Assembly: GCA_958296065.1 (NCBI GenBank)
Contig: CATQHX010000014.1
Location: forward strand, 1-64,000
Source: Vicinamibacterales bacterium
Lineage (GTDB): Bacteria > Acidobacteriota > Vicinamibacteria > Vicinamibacterales > UBA8438
Reading direction: 5' to 3'
Length of the DNA stretch: 64,000 bases
Shown: in pieces, positions 9,840 to 19,052 of the stretch
How positions within the stretch are numbered: position 1 is the first letter of the stretch
How the letters are laid out: the number at the start of each line of letters is the position of its first letter
Notes under the pieces: generated by a model
Told to the model about the DNA's origin: nothing
Databases searched by the model: none
The model's input: only the letters and a program-made list of their open reading frames with translations
Program-made: the position numbers and the translations under genes

Positions 9840-10694
9840 ATGGTAGCTACGTGCCCGCGAGGCGCGCTCGCGAGCTGCATCGGGTTGCTCTGGCTGCCGG
9901 CCCCTGCGACTGCGCAGTCCGGCGGCGAGCTTGTCGCCGGAGACCGGCTGGACGCTGCCACGATCATCGAGCGCGCCCTCGACGTGGCAGCGGGGCAGAG
10001 GGACTCGGCTCTCGCCGGCCACTTCGAATACGTGACAGCCGGAACGGTCGAGTCGCTGGACTCCGCGGGCAACGTGACTCGTACCGAGACGCGCCGGCGC
10101 CGCCATTATTTCCTCGAGGGCCACTTCTACTCGGAGCTCATCGAGCGTGACGGACGCTCTCTCGACGCCGACGATGCGCGTGACGAGCGGAAAAAAAAGG
10201 CGAAGTTCGCTGTCGAGGCGAGGCGGCACGCCGCCCGGGGCGAGCGATACGACCCGGACGAGATGCACGTGGAGTTCGACTCCCAACTGATGCAGCGCTA
10301 CCGCACGACGCTGGTCGGCAACGACGTGGTCCGGGGCGACCCATGCTGGGTGATTCGCTTCGAACCCCGGGCGAGCAAGTTGCCGGACGACAAGCGAATC
10401 GACAAGGCGTTGAACCGTTCGACAGGCCACCTCTGGATCACGCAGGCAGGTTACCGCGTGGCCAGGGTCACCTTCGAGATGCAGCAACCCTTCCGCTGGC
10501 TCTGGGGTATCGCCGGCACGCTCCGTCACGCCACGGGCCAGCTCGACCTGCAGTGGATCCAACCCAATCTCTGGAGCCTCGCGGATTCACGGATCGAATT
10601 CGACGTGAGCGTCCTGTTCGGCATGAAGTCGATCCGGCGCCGCATCCGGAGCGAGTGGGTCGAGCACCAGCCGTTGAACATCGAGGCTCCCTGA
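9840..10694 (+). CDS. Secreted hypothetical protein (LolA/outer-membrane-sorting-like fold possible)
   Basis: 284-aa ORF with signal peptide, LWITQAGYRVARVTFEM segment. Confidence 0.55.
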   Translation: MVATCPRGALASCIGLLWLPAPATAQSGGELVAGDRLDAATIIERALDVAAGQRDSALAGHFEYVTAGTVESLDSAGNVTRTETRRRRHYFLEGHFYSELIERDGRSLDADDARDERKKKAKFAVEARRHAARGERYDPDEMHVEFDSQLMQRYRTTLVGNDVVRGDPCWVIRFEPRASKLPDDKRIDKALNRSTGHLWITQAGYRVARVTFEMQQPFRWLWGIAGTLRHATGQLDLQWIQPNLWSLADSRIEFDVSVLFGMKSIRRRIRSEWVEHQPLNIEAP

Positions 10695-10766
10695 TAGTCG
10701 GACGCACGTCCGATTGCAGATGAACACCGAGGCTTCCTGATAGCCGGACGTACGTCCGGTCGCCGA
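10675..10766. repeat. Two tandem 46-bp units, each with a palindrome (ccggacgtacgtccgg in unit 2)
   Basis: tgaaca(t/c)cgaggct(c/t)cctgatag(t/c)cggacg(c/t)acgtccg repeated at 10675 and 10721. Confidence 0.85.
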
Positions 10767-10861
10767 ACTTCAGGCCGCGAGCAACCGTCTATCGTCAGGA
10801 AGGCTCGCGCGACGACGTGCACTCCCGCCCGTCGTCGGCCGTGCGGCCGGAAGGGAACCTC

Positions 10862-11440
10862 ATGTCGAATCGTGCTCTCTGGCCCGCGTTCCTCGTCGTC
10901 GGTCTGTTGGCTTTCGCCGTGAGCGTCGCTGCGCAGGACGCCGGACCGCAGCCCTGGTTGCACGTGCAGGTCACCGGGGAGAACGACGGAGCCGAGAATG
11001 TGGCCGTCAACCTGCCGCTCGCGGCGGCGGAGCCGCTACTTGCGCTGGTGCCGCACCGCATCCTGTCGGATGGGCAGCTCAGCCTCGGCGGCCGGGACGT
11101 GCCGGTCAACGTCGGCGCCATGCGCGACCTCTGGCGCGCGCTCACTCAGGTCGGCGACACGGAGTTCGTGACCGTGGAAGGCGAGAACGAGACGGTGCGT
11201 GTCGCGCGGACGGGCGATCAGATTACCGTGCAGGTGCAGGAGCGCGATGAAGACGGCAGCGAGACCGTCGACGTCCAGTTGCCGATCCTGGTGGTGGACG
11301 CGCTGCTGTCGGGGGACGGCGACACGCTCAACGTGGGCGCCGCGGTCGAACGGTTGGGCGAGCTGCGCGGCGACATCGTGCGGGTCACGGAGGAAGAGCG
11401 ACAGGTTCGTATCTGGATCGACGAGGTCGCGACGCAGTAG
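10862..11440 (+). CDS. Secreted hypothetical protein
   Basis: 192-aa ORF with signal peptide MSNRALWPAFLVVGLLAFAVSVAAQ. Confidence 0.6.
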   Translation: MSNRALWPAFLVVGLLAFAVSVAAQDAGPQPWLHVQVTGENDGAENVAVNLPLAAAEPLLALVPHRILSDGQLSLGGRDVPVNVGAMRDLWRALTQVGDTEFVTVEGENETVRVARTGDQITVQVQERDEDGSETVDVQLPILVVDALLSGDGDTLNVGAAVERLGELRGDIVRVTEEERQVRIWIDEVATQ

Positions 11441-11573
11441 TGGAGCAGGGCGCGCGCAGGGTATACAGTGTTGCGCACGCCGGAAGGGACTCCATGAGCT
11501 GTCGACGACTTGCCGGGCCGGGCTTCGTCGCGCTCCTCATATGAGTCGGGCTCTGTGGAACCGGAGGTGCCGA

Positions 11574-12671
11574 ATGGCGATGCCGATGGAACATCGGATG
11601 GACGGCCGGCGCGGCAGAACAATTACGCGGCGGGAGCTGCTCGCTACGGGTCTTGTGGCCGCGGTTGCCCGACCCGCCGCGGCGCTGGCGAAGCCGTTTG
11701 CGGGCGCCGTGCCGGCCATTCCCTCCGCGGGCAGGGCGCCGGCCAATTCATCCGGGGGCGCGGCGCCCGCCGAATCGGTGCTGCCGATTCGTGTCAGCAC
11801 CCTGAACCACGTCAGCTTCGGTTGCGCGGACCTGCGGGCCACCGTGGCGTGGTACGAGAGGGTGCTGGCGATTCCTCGACACGCGTTCCAGGACTACGGT
11901 GGAGGTCAGACCGTGCTGCGTCTGGCCGAGGATCCGCCGGCGTACATGGCACTGTCGCAGAGCAGCCCCGAGAGTCTGCAGCCCGTTCCAAGGCGACGCC
12001 CGCACTTCTGCTGGGGCATCGAGGATTTCGACGTCCACCGGATCTTCGAAGGGCTCGCCGCAATGCCCGCTCTCGCGCGGTCCGTGCTGCGGGAGGGAAC
12101 GACGATCAACGGCGTCAACTTCGACGGGCCCGACGGCGCCCCGCTGCAGTTCAACCCCATCATCGCCTGCGGCGGCCTGGGCTTTCTGGGCGAGGTTTGC
12201 GACACCGGCGCGGAGGCGATGCGGCGAACGGGCGACCCGCCGCCGATCCCGGTCCGGACGCTGAACCACGTCAAGTACCACGTCTCCGACCTGTCGAGCG
12301 CCCTGGCGTGGTACCAGAGGCTGACGGGCATGCCGGTGGTCACCTGGCAGGAACCTGTTGGCGGGCGGCGGACCGAGGGTTACGAGGGGCGTCCGATTCC
12401 GGTCCTGCGGGTGGGGTCGGGCCCGCAGCACTTGGCCCTCGTCGAGGGCGGCGGTCCGGAGGCGTTCCGCCTGCACGTCGGTCTCGGCGTCGAGGGATTC
12501 GACCCCGACGCGGTCATGGAGCGGCTGGCCGAGCATGGCGTCTCGGCCCACCTGCGGCTGCGGGAAGGCGTGACGAAGGAGGTGCTGGTGGACGCGCCTG
12601 ACGGTGTCCGGCTGCAGCTCCAGGACGTCAGCTTCTGCGGCGGAGGCGGCGTCCTGGGGAACGAGTGCTGA
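11574..12671 (+). CDS. Two-domain VOC (glyoxalase/bleomycin-resistance) protein, secreted
   Basis: Two repeats LNHVSFGCADLRATVAWYERVL and LNHVKYHVSDLSSALAWYQRLTG; Tat-like RRELLATG N-terminus; upstream ggagg. Confidence 0.8.
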   Translation: MAMPMEHRMDGRRGRTITRRELLATGLVAAVARPAAALAKPFAGAVPAIPSAGRAPANSSGGAAPAESVLPIRVSTLNHVSFGCADLRATVAWYERVLAIPRHAFQDYGGGQTVLRLAEDPPAYMALSQSSPESLQPVPRRRPHFCWGIEDFDVHRIFEGLAAMPALARSVLREGTTINGVNFDGPDGAPLQFNPIIACGGLGFLGEVCDTGAEAMRRTGDPPPIPVRTLNHVKYHVSDLSSALAWYQRLTGMPVVTWQEPVGGRRTEGYEGRPIPVLRVGSGPQHLALVEGGGPEAFRLHVGLGVEGFDPDAVMERLAEHGVSAHLRLREGVTKEVLVDAPDGVRLQLQDVSFCGGGGVLGNEC

Positions 12672-12693
12672 CGGCGGCGGTCCGTTCCGACGT

Positions 12694-12798
12694 GAGCTTG
12701 CGCCGCAGGACCCAGTGAGGCGAAGTCCTGAGGCGCGAGCTCATGGAGCGGGGGTCTGGGCCGAAACGCCGAGCCAGCGGGGCGTTTCGGGGCGCTAT
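12694..12798 (+). repeat. Dispersed repeat family 1, copy A
   Basis: gagcttgcgccgca...catggagcgggggtctgggccgaaacgccga...ggggcgtttcggggcgc; shared with 21696-21802 (inverted) and 27246-27350. Confidence 0.75.
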
Positions 12799-15125
12799 CG
12801 CCTCTGCGAGCCCAAGGTGAACGGTCGCAGAGGCAATAGCGAGTAGGACGATTCGCCCTCGACGATTTGGATGGCCCGATCCGCGGGGACAGCGGTGAAC
12901 GTCTGTGTGAGACCGGTGGCGGGCCAGAAGATCTCGAGTCGCTCGATGCGCGAAGCCCCGCCCAGCCCGAGGGTCTGGCGGAGCGGATTGCCCCCGAAGG
13001 TGCCGCCGCTGTTCACGTGGCGGTAGATGGAGCGCCTGCCGCCTCCGCGCTCGTCGTCGACGACGGCCCGAATGCGGGCGCCGATCGCCGACCGGTTGGA
13101 GCGGGTCCCCTCCAGGTCGATCGTGATCCAGTGATTCCCGAAACCCGGATTCTCGTAGAGCGCGTTGCCGAACCGGTCGCCCGGGAAAGCCCCGCCCATC
13201 TGCTGGAAGACGTCCTGATCGCCGTCGTTGTCCAGATCGGCGAACACCACGCCGTGCCCCTTCTGGAGATGGCCGAAGCCGCCCGCGTAGGTCACGTCGG
13301 AGAAGCGGCGCCCCTCCTGATTGCGGTACATCACGTTCGGCATGACGCTGTGATACGGCGGATAGCCGGTGCCCAGGTAGAAGTCCGGATAGCCGTCGTT
13401 GTCGAGGTCCCCGAAGTTGGAGCCCATTGCCGCGGTCGGCTCCGCCAGGCCGTAGCGGCCGGAGACCTCCCGGAAGCGCCCACCGTCGGTGCCGCGATAG
13501 AGGCGCGACGTTTCCGTGGCGGCGGGCCGGCCGAGTGCGCTGGCCGCGAGGTGCTCGATGCCGGCGGTGTAGGCCGAGACGTACAGGTCGAGGAGGCCGT
13601 CGTTGTCGACGTCCCAGAACCAGGCGGGGAAGCTCCCCGTCGGACCCGCCACCCCAAGCCGCGGGGCCTCGTCGATGAAGAACCCCCGGCCGGTGTTCCG
13701 GTAGAGCCGGTTGTTCCCACGGTAGTTGGACACGTACAGGTCCTGCAGGCCGTCGCCGTCGTAGTCGCCCCAGACCGCCGCCTTGGCGTAGCGGTAGTTC
13801 ATGACGGCGGCCGCTTCCGCGACATCGGTGAACGTGCCGTCGCCGTTGTTGCGAAAGAGCTGGCTGGGGGCGACCAGCGCCCGCGACGATTCGTTGCCCA
13901 CGTACAGATCGAGATCGCCGTCGTTGTCGTAGTCGCCCCAGGCTGCCGTGGGGCTCGGATAATGCGCCTCGGCGAGTCCCGCGTCGAACGTCACGTCGGT
14001 GAACGTGCCCGCGCCGTCGTTCTGCAGCAGCGAGTTGGGGTGCCGGCCGTCAGCGCGCAGCCACGCGCCGCGCAGGACCAGCAGGTCCACGTCGCCGTCG
14101 TTGTCGTAGTCGGCCTGGACCAGGTTCAGGCCGCCGTACAATCCGATCAGCCCCGCTTCGGCGGTGCGCTCCGTGAAGGTCCCGTCCCGGTTGTTCCTGA
14201 AATAGCGGAGCTGTCCCCGCGTGTCCCACGTCGAGACGACGATGTCCAGGTAGCCGTCGTTGTCGAAGTCGTCGGCAACCGCCCCACCGCACATGTCGAA
14301 AGTGTCGAGACCGAGGCCGGGGGCGACGTTGGCGAACCGGGGCATCGGATCGGCCGACCGGAACGTCTCGGGCGGCAGCCGGTACGGCTCGGGGACCTCG
14401 TCCGGGTAGCCGCCCAGCGTCATGTAGGCGATGTTGAGCAGCCAGCGGGCCGAGAGGTGCTGCTGTGCCGCGTTGTTCCGGACGGGCGGCGGCGCGCCCA
14501 CGCCCCAGTTTCGAGCGCTCGCCTCGCTCGACAGATCTCCCGCGGCGGCGTTCTCCGTGCCGCGGAGCACCTCCGTGAAGGCGGCTATCGCCTGGCGCGA
14601 CGGTGTCGGCAAACTGTGTATGCCACGTCCGCGAAGCGGCAGGATGCAGGCATCCGGGTTCGGATGGAGCGCGCAGTTCTGCGTCTCGGCCAGCCGCAGG
14701 TAGGCCACCCCGAGGCGATAGTTGTTGAAATTGAGGCCCGGGCGGTTCTCGTCGGTCCTGGGAATCAGCTCCAGGGCGTCGGTGAGGAGCCGGATCGCCT
14801 CGGCTTCGTTTCCCAGACGCAACTCCTCTCCGGACAACTGGACCATGACACGCCAGCGGTTCGGACCGGTATCCGTTGCCGGCAGTGCCTGCAGCTCCTC
14901 GCGGAATTGCCTGGCGCGCCAGTCTCCGATGTAGGGGTGCGTATCGGGGGTATCGTCGGCTATCTTCTGCAGCAGCGCCAGCATGCGCTGATGTCCGTCG
15001 GCGGGCGTCGGCGGGCGTGTCCCGGACGAACTCCCGGGCTGAGCCGCGGAGGGGCCGGCTGCGCCCAGTGCGATCGCGGCAGCGACCACCAGAGCGGAGG
15101 CGCGTGCAACATCGGCGAAGCGCAC
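12795..15125 (-). CDS. FG-GAP/VCBS repeat + ASPIC/UnbV domain secreted protein (CRTAC1-like)
   Basis: Multiple DYDNDGDVDLLV / DVDNDGLLDLYV repeats; C-terminal RRSIYRHVNSGGTFGGNPLRQTLGLG (ASPIC/UnbV). Confidence 0.85.
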   Translation of the reverse strand: MRFADVARASALVVAAAIALGAAGPSAAQPGSSSGTRPPTPADGHQRMLALLQKIADDTPDTHPYIGDWRARQFREELQALPATDTGPNRWRVMVQLSGEELRLGNEAEAIRLLTDALELIPRTDENRPGLNFNNYRLGVAYLRLAETQNCALHPNPDACILPLRGRGIHSLPTPSRQAIAAFTEVLRGTENAAAGDLSSEASARNWGVGAPPPVRNNAAQQHLSARWLLNIAYMTLGGYPDEVPEPYRLPPETFRSADPMPRFANVAPGLGLDTFDMCGGAVADDFDNDGYLDIVVSTWDTRGQLRYFRNNRDGTFTERTAEAGLIGLYGGLNLVQADYDNDGDVDLLVLRGAWLRADGRHPNSLLQNDGAGTFTDVTFDAGLAEAHYPSPTAAWGDYDNDGDLDLYVGNESSRALVAPSQLFRNNGDGTFTDVAEAAAVMNYRYAKAAVWGDYDGDGLQDLYVSNYRGNNRLYRNTGRGFFIDEAPRLGVAGPTGSFPAWFWDVDNDGLLDLYVSAYTAGIEHLAASALGRPAATETSRLYRGTDGGRFREVSGRYGLAEPTAAMGSNFGDLDNDGYPDFYLGTGYPPYHSVMPNVMYRNQEGRRFSDVTYAGGFGHLQKGHGVVFADLDNDGDQDVFQQMGGAFPGDRFGNALYENPGFGNHWITIDLEGTRSNRSAIGARIRAVVDDERGGGRRSIYRHVNSGGTFGGNPLRQTLGLGGASRIERLEIFWPATGLTQTFTAVPADRAIQIVEGESSYSLLPLRPFTLGSQRR

Positions 15126-15313
15126 GAGCGAATTGTAGGAGCCCTACGGGGGGCGGTCAACGAAGCGCCGCCAGGAGCGTGCACGGTAGACGACCGACCC
15201 GCCGAGACGGCTGCGAAACGGGCCGGGGGCGCCGGAGGACGCACGGCGGCGGGGCGCCGGGACGCGATTGCCGGCGCGGCGGGATATCATCGGAGCGGGA
15301 GCGGGGAGACATC

Positions 15314-17248
15314 ATGAGCAGAATGAATCGCGCACTCGTCATCGCGGTCGTCGGGTGCCTGCTGGCACCGGTAGGCGCTGAAGCGCAGATCACCGAGTTC
15401 GATCTGAACGAGATCGAGTCGCCGGCGCTGGGCGGCGAGTCCTTCGGGGAGGTCGGACAGTACGAGTTCCTGCGCGGCATCGTGACCGGCGAGGTCGACC
15501 CGGCGGATCCCCGCCACGCGCACATCGTGAACCTGGACAACGCGCCGCGCAATGCCGCCGGACACGTCGAGTACCGCGCCACGGTGGAGATCTACCGCCC
15601 GGTCGACATGTCCCGCTGGAACCGGGCGCTCTACCACACGGTGTCCAACCGCGGCGGCGGGGGAGCGGCCGAGCCGGCGCTGCTCGAGCGCGGGTTCGTC
15701 TTCGTCCGGGTCGGTTGGCAGGGCGACCTGACGCCGACCGACTCGAACATCGTCTCCTACCTGCCGGTAGCGTCGAATCCGGACGGCTCCCCGATCGTGG
15801 GTCCGGCGCTCGAGGAGTTCATCTTCAACGACGCCGCATCGGCGTCCCGCAGCCGGCTGACGTATCCGGCCGCCTCGCTCGAGCCGCGGGGCGGCATGCT
15901 GTCGGTCCGAGCGACGCAGGACGCCGAACGCACGCGGCCGGTCGACATGCAATGGCGCTACGTCAGCGACAGGGAGATCGAGATCGACCGGCCGGCCGGC
16001 TTCGACGGCGGCGCGATCTACGAGTTCATCTACGAGGCGAAGGACCCCATCGTGCTCGGGATCGGCTTCGCGGGGATGCGCGACGCCATCTCGTTCCTGC
16101 GCTACGAGACGGCGGACCGCGAGGGCAACCCGAGTCCGCTGGCCGCGCACGGTTTGCCCGCCAGCGCCATCTCGCTCGGCATCTCCCAGAGCGGCCGGAT
16201 GCTGCGCGACTTCCTCTACCAGGGCTTCAACGAGGACGTCGCCGGCCGCATCGTGTTCGACGGCATGCATCCCAACATCGCCGGCTCGCGGAAGACCTTC
16301 ACCAACTACCAGTTCGGCCAGCCGGGCCGCTGGCAGAAGCAGCACGAGGACCACGTGTACCCCGGCGACCAGTTCCCGTTCACCTACGCCACGCTGACCG
16401 ATCCGCTCAGCGGCCGGACCGACGGGCTGCTCGAACGCTGCAGCGCGTCGGACACCTGCCCGAAGATCGTGCACAGCGACGGTGAGGCCGAGCTGTGGCA
16501 GGCGCGCGCGTCGCTGGTGGTCACCGACCCGGCGGGCGAACACATCGAGCTGCCGGACAACGTGCGCGTCTACCTGCTGTCGGGGACGCAGCACGGCGGC
16601 GGTCCCGGCGTCCACACGCGGCCGCCGAGCCAGGGGATGTGCCAGAACCTCGGCAATCCGCTGGCGCTGGCCGACACGCGGGCCGCCCTGAGCGTCGCGC
16701 TGTACGATTGGGTGGCCGAGGGCGTGGAGCCCCCGGCGAGCCGGTTCCCGACGGTTGCCGGCGGCGGGTTGGTAGCGGCGAACGATCTGGGCTTTCCCGA
16801 CCTCCCGGGCGTGAAGTACTCGGGTTCGTACAATCCGCTGCATCTGGCCGACCACCGCTCGCTGCCGCCGATGTACGGCGACGAGTACACGGTGCTCGTC
16901 GGGCGCATCGACGCCGACGGCAACATGATGGACGGCGTCCGTCACCCCAACCTCGCGGCGCCGGTCGGGACGTACACCGGCTGGAACCTGCGCCGCGCCG
17001 GCTTCGGCGAGGGAGGACAGTGCGCCGGCGCCGGCTCGTTCATTCCGTTCGCGGCTACCGAGGCCGACCGTCAGGCGTCCGGCGATCCGCGCCCGTCGTT
17101 CGAGGCGCGCTATCCGAGCCACGCGGCCTATGTCCAGGCGGTCTCCGAGGCGGCCGACACGTTGGTGGGGGAGCGGTTGCTGCTTCCAGGTGACGCCAGG
17201 GCCATCGTGGAGCTCGCAAGCGGGAGCGGAAGCACGACGCAGGACTGA
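15314..17248 (+). CDS. Secreted alpha/beta-hydrolase-domain protein
   Basis: Signal peptide; LGISQSGRMLRDFLYQGFNEDVAGRIVFDGMHPNIAGSRKT, GTQHGGGP motifs. Confidence 0.75.
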   Translation: MSRMNRALVIAVVGCLLAPVGAEAQITEFDLNEIESPALGGESFGEVGQYEFLRGIVTGEVDPADPRHAHIVNLDNAPRNAAGHVEYRATVEIYRPVDMSRWNRALYHTVSNRGGGGAAEPALLERGFVFVRVGWQGDLTPTDSNIVSYLPVASNPDGSPIVGPALEEFIFNDAASASRSRLTYPAASLEPRGGMLSVRATQDAERTRPVDMQWRYVSDREIEIDRPAGFDGGAIYEFIYEAKDPIVLGIGFAGMRDAISFLRYETADREGNPSPLAAHGLPASAISLGISQSGRMLRDFLYQGFNEDVAGRIVFDGMHPNIAGSRKTFTNYQFGQPGRWQKQHEDHVYPGDQFPFTYATLTDPLSGRTDGLLERCSASDTCPKIVHSDGEAELWQARASLVVTDPAGEHIELPDNVRVYLLSGTQHGGGPGVHTRPPSQGMCQNLGNPLALADTRAALSVALYDWVAEGVEPPASRFPTVAGGGLVAANDLGFPDLPGVKYSGSYNPLHLADHRSLPPMYGDEYTVLVGRIDADGNMMDGVRHPNLAAPVGTYTGWNLRRAGFGEGGQCAGAGSFIPFAATEADRQASGDPRPSFEARYPSHAAYVQAVSEAADTLVGERLLLPGDARAIVELASGSGSTTQD

Positions 17249-17300
17249 CGGGTATGGGACTTCGACGACCGAACTCTTCGTCGAGCGGCTGAGCGCGCTT

Positions 17301-17615
17301 ATGCTGGGGCTGTCGGAAATCGCCGTCATCGGGGCGATAGTGCTGGTTCTGATCGTGATGGGTGGCCGTTCGCGCCGCGAGCGGTCGCCGGATCCGGTAA
17401 TCGACGGCGCCGGCGACGTGTGGGAGGCGCGCGCAACAATCCGGATTCCCAAGCACCTCGTTACCGTGCTGCTGGCCCTGGCCGCCGCCGCCGCGGTGGC
17501 CCTGGCCGCCATCTTCTGGCTGCAGTTCCCGGTCTGGGTCGGGGCGTTGTCGGGCGGCCTGGTGGCGGGGGCCGGCGTCGTCGCCGCCATGCAGAAGGGC
17601 CGGCGGTCGCAGTAG
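17301..17615 (+). CDS. Small membrane protein
   Basis: 104-aa ORF with two hydrophobic stretches. Confidence 0.5.
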   Translation: MLGLSEIAVIGAIVLVLIVMGGRSRRERSPDPVIDGAGDVWEARATIRIPKHLVTVLLALAAAAAVALAAIFWLQFPVWVGALSGGLVAGAGVVAAMQKGRRSQ

Positions 17616-17726
17616 GCGCCGAGTCGGGGGAATCGGGCGGCGCTCGGACAACGCGAGCCTATCGGGAACGAGCCGCTGCGCCGGTCGGACTAGTCGCGGG
17701 CGGAACCCTCCTACCCCGCTTGCCCG

Positions 17727-18197
17727 GACGATTCTGCACGCAGTTGGGTTTCTGCTGCCACCCTGGCTCACAACCGCGGTCCGTACGAGTCTCAGGGAAC
17801 GCTCGCGTGGGTGGGCATGCTCGGACCCATGCTCGATTCGATACGCAGGGGATCCGTGCTCCTGGTGGACGAACTCGACGGCAGTCTGCACCCCCACCTT
17901 GCGCAACGGTTCGTCCAACTCTTCCAGAGCCGCAAGACCAACCCCTGGTGCGCCCAGCTCATCTTCAACGCTCACGATCCCACGATTCTTGGAGACAGCT
18001 TCCAGCATCCCCTCGGTCGAGATCAGATCTGGCTCACCGAGAAGAACGCGGACGGAGAGACAACGCTCTACTCGATGGCAGAGTTCCAGCCGAAGCGCGA
18101 TGAAGCTGTCGCGAGGCGCTACCTTCAAGGACGCTACGGGGGCGTCCCCGTGCTGAACCCGGCGGAGTTCGAACAGGCTGCGGATGTGACCGGGTGA
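17727..18197 (+). pseudogene. N-terminally truncated AAA ATPase (RloA/AbiLi-like)
   Basis: ESQGTLAWVGMLGPMLDSIRRGSVLLVDELDGSLHPHL...FNAHDPTIL contains Walker B/D-loop/H-loop region; no Walker A upstream in frame. Confidence 0.7.
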
Positions 18198-18811
18198 TGA
18201 GGAAACCCTCCGGCCGGTCGCCGCGGCGCAGTCACGCGCAGAAGCGCGCACCGCGGTACGTTCTTCGCGTTCTGATGGAGGGCGAGAGGACGGAGCCGGA
18301 CTACCTCTTCGTCTGGGTACGCCGTAACGCCCCTGTACGACTCAACTTGGCGGATACAGGGATGACACCGGACGCTCTTGTCCGTCGCGCCAGAGAATAC
18401 CTGCGAAGCCAGCCAAGAAAACGCGACAGACAAGACTTCGACGAAATCTGGTGCGTTTTCGATACCGACGAGCACGAAAACCTGCCGCAGGCCTTGGAAG
18501 AGGCCAGACAGAGCGGAATCAGGGTAGCCGTCTCCAATCCGTGCTTCGAGCTCTGGCTCGTGCTGCATGCCCAGAACCAGACCGCCCCCATCCATCGCCA
18601 CGCCGTGCAGCGTTTGTCCGAGGAACTGGGTCTCTCCGATGGCAAGATAATCGCCGATACCGCGCGGAACAGGCTCGTCGATGCCTTCGATGATGCGAAG
18701 CAGCGCGGCCGAACGCTCGACGAACGCCACGTCGGCAACGGCTCCCCGCCCAGGGAGAACCCCAGTACCGACGTCTGGCGGCTAGTGGACAGGCTACGCA
18801 ACGGTCCCTGA
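18194..18811 (+). CDS. RloB-like (AbiLii-type) protein
   Basis: YVLRVLMEGERTEPDYL, DEIWCVFDTDEHENL, GIRVAVSNPCFELWLVLH motifs of RloB; overlaps end of truncated RloA (ATGA). Confidence 0.8.
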   Translation: MMRKPSGRSPRRSHAQKRAPRYVLRVLMEGERTEPDYLFVWVRRNAPVRLNLADTGMTPDALVRRAREYLRSQPRKRDRQDFDEIWCVFDTDEHENLPQALEEARQSGIRVAVSNPCFELWLVLHAQNQTAPIHRHAVQRLSEELGLSDGKIIADTARNRLVDAFDDAKQRGRTLDERHVGNGSPPRENPSTDVWRLVDRLRNGP

Positions 18812-19052
18812 GCCCATTGAGCCGTGGGCGCGAAGCAGAGCGACTATCGTCCGCGCAGAAGGCGCATACCGACGGTGGAGTTCGCGAGAACGAACAGGGT
18901 GTCGATGAGCAGCCACATGGAGCGGCGGAACGACGACAGCTCTGCCGTGCCGATACCGAACTCCGACGACCACTGCTTTTCACCCGGTTCGGGCTGAGTC
19001 CGCTCGGAAGACGGTCGGACTCACGGTACAACGAGCCTTGGCTACCTCAGTT

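Noticed and set aside
12867-15317. 816-aa plus-strand ORF
   Set aside because: Antisense to the clear FG-GAP/ASPIC gene; GC-rich codon bias opens the opposite frame and the translation is low-complexity Val/Ala/Arg.
15287-17590. 767-aa minus-strand ORF
   Set aside because: Antisense shadow of the alpha/beta-hydrolase gene (15314-17248).
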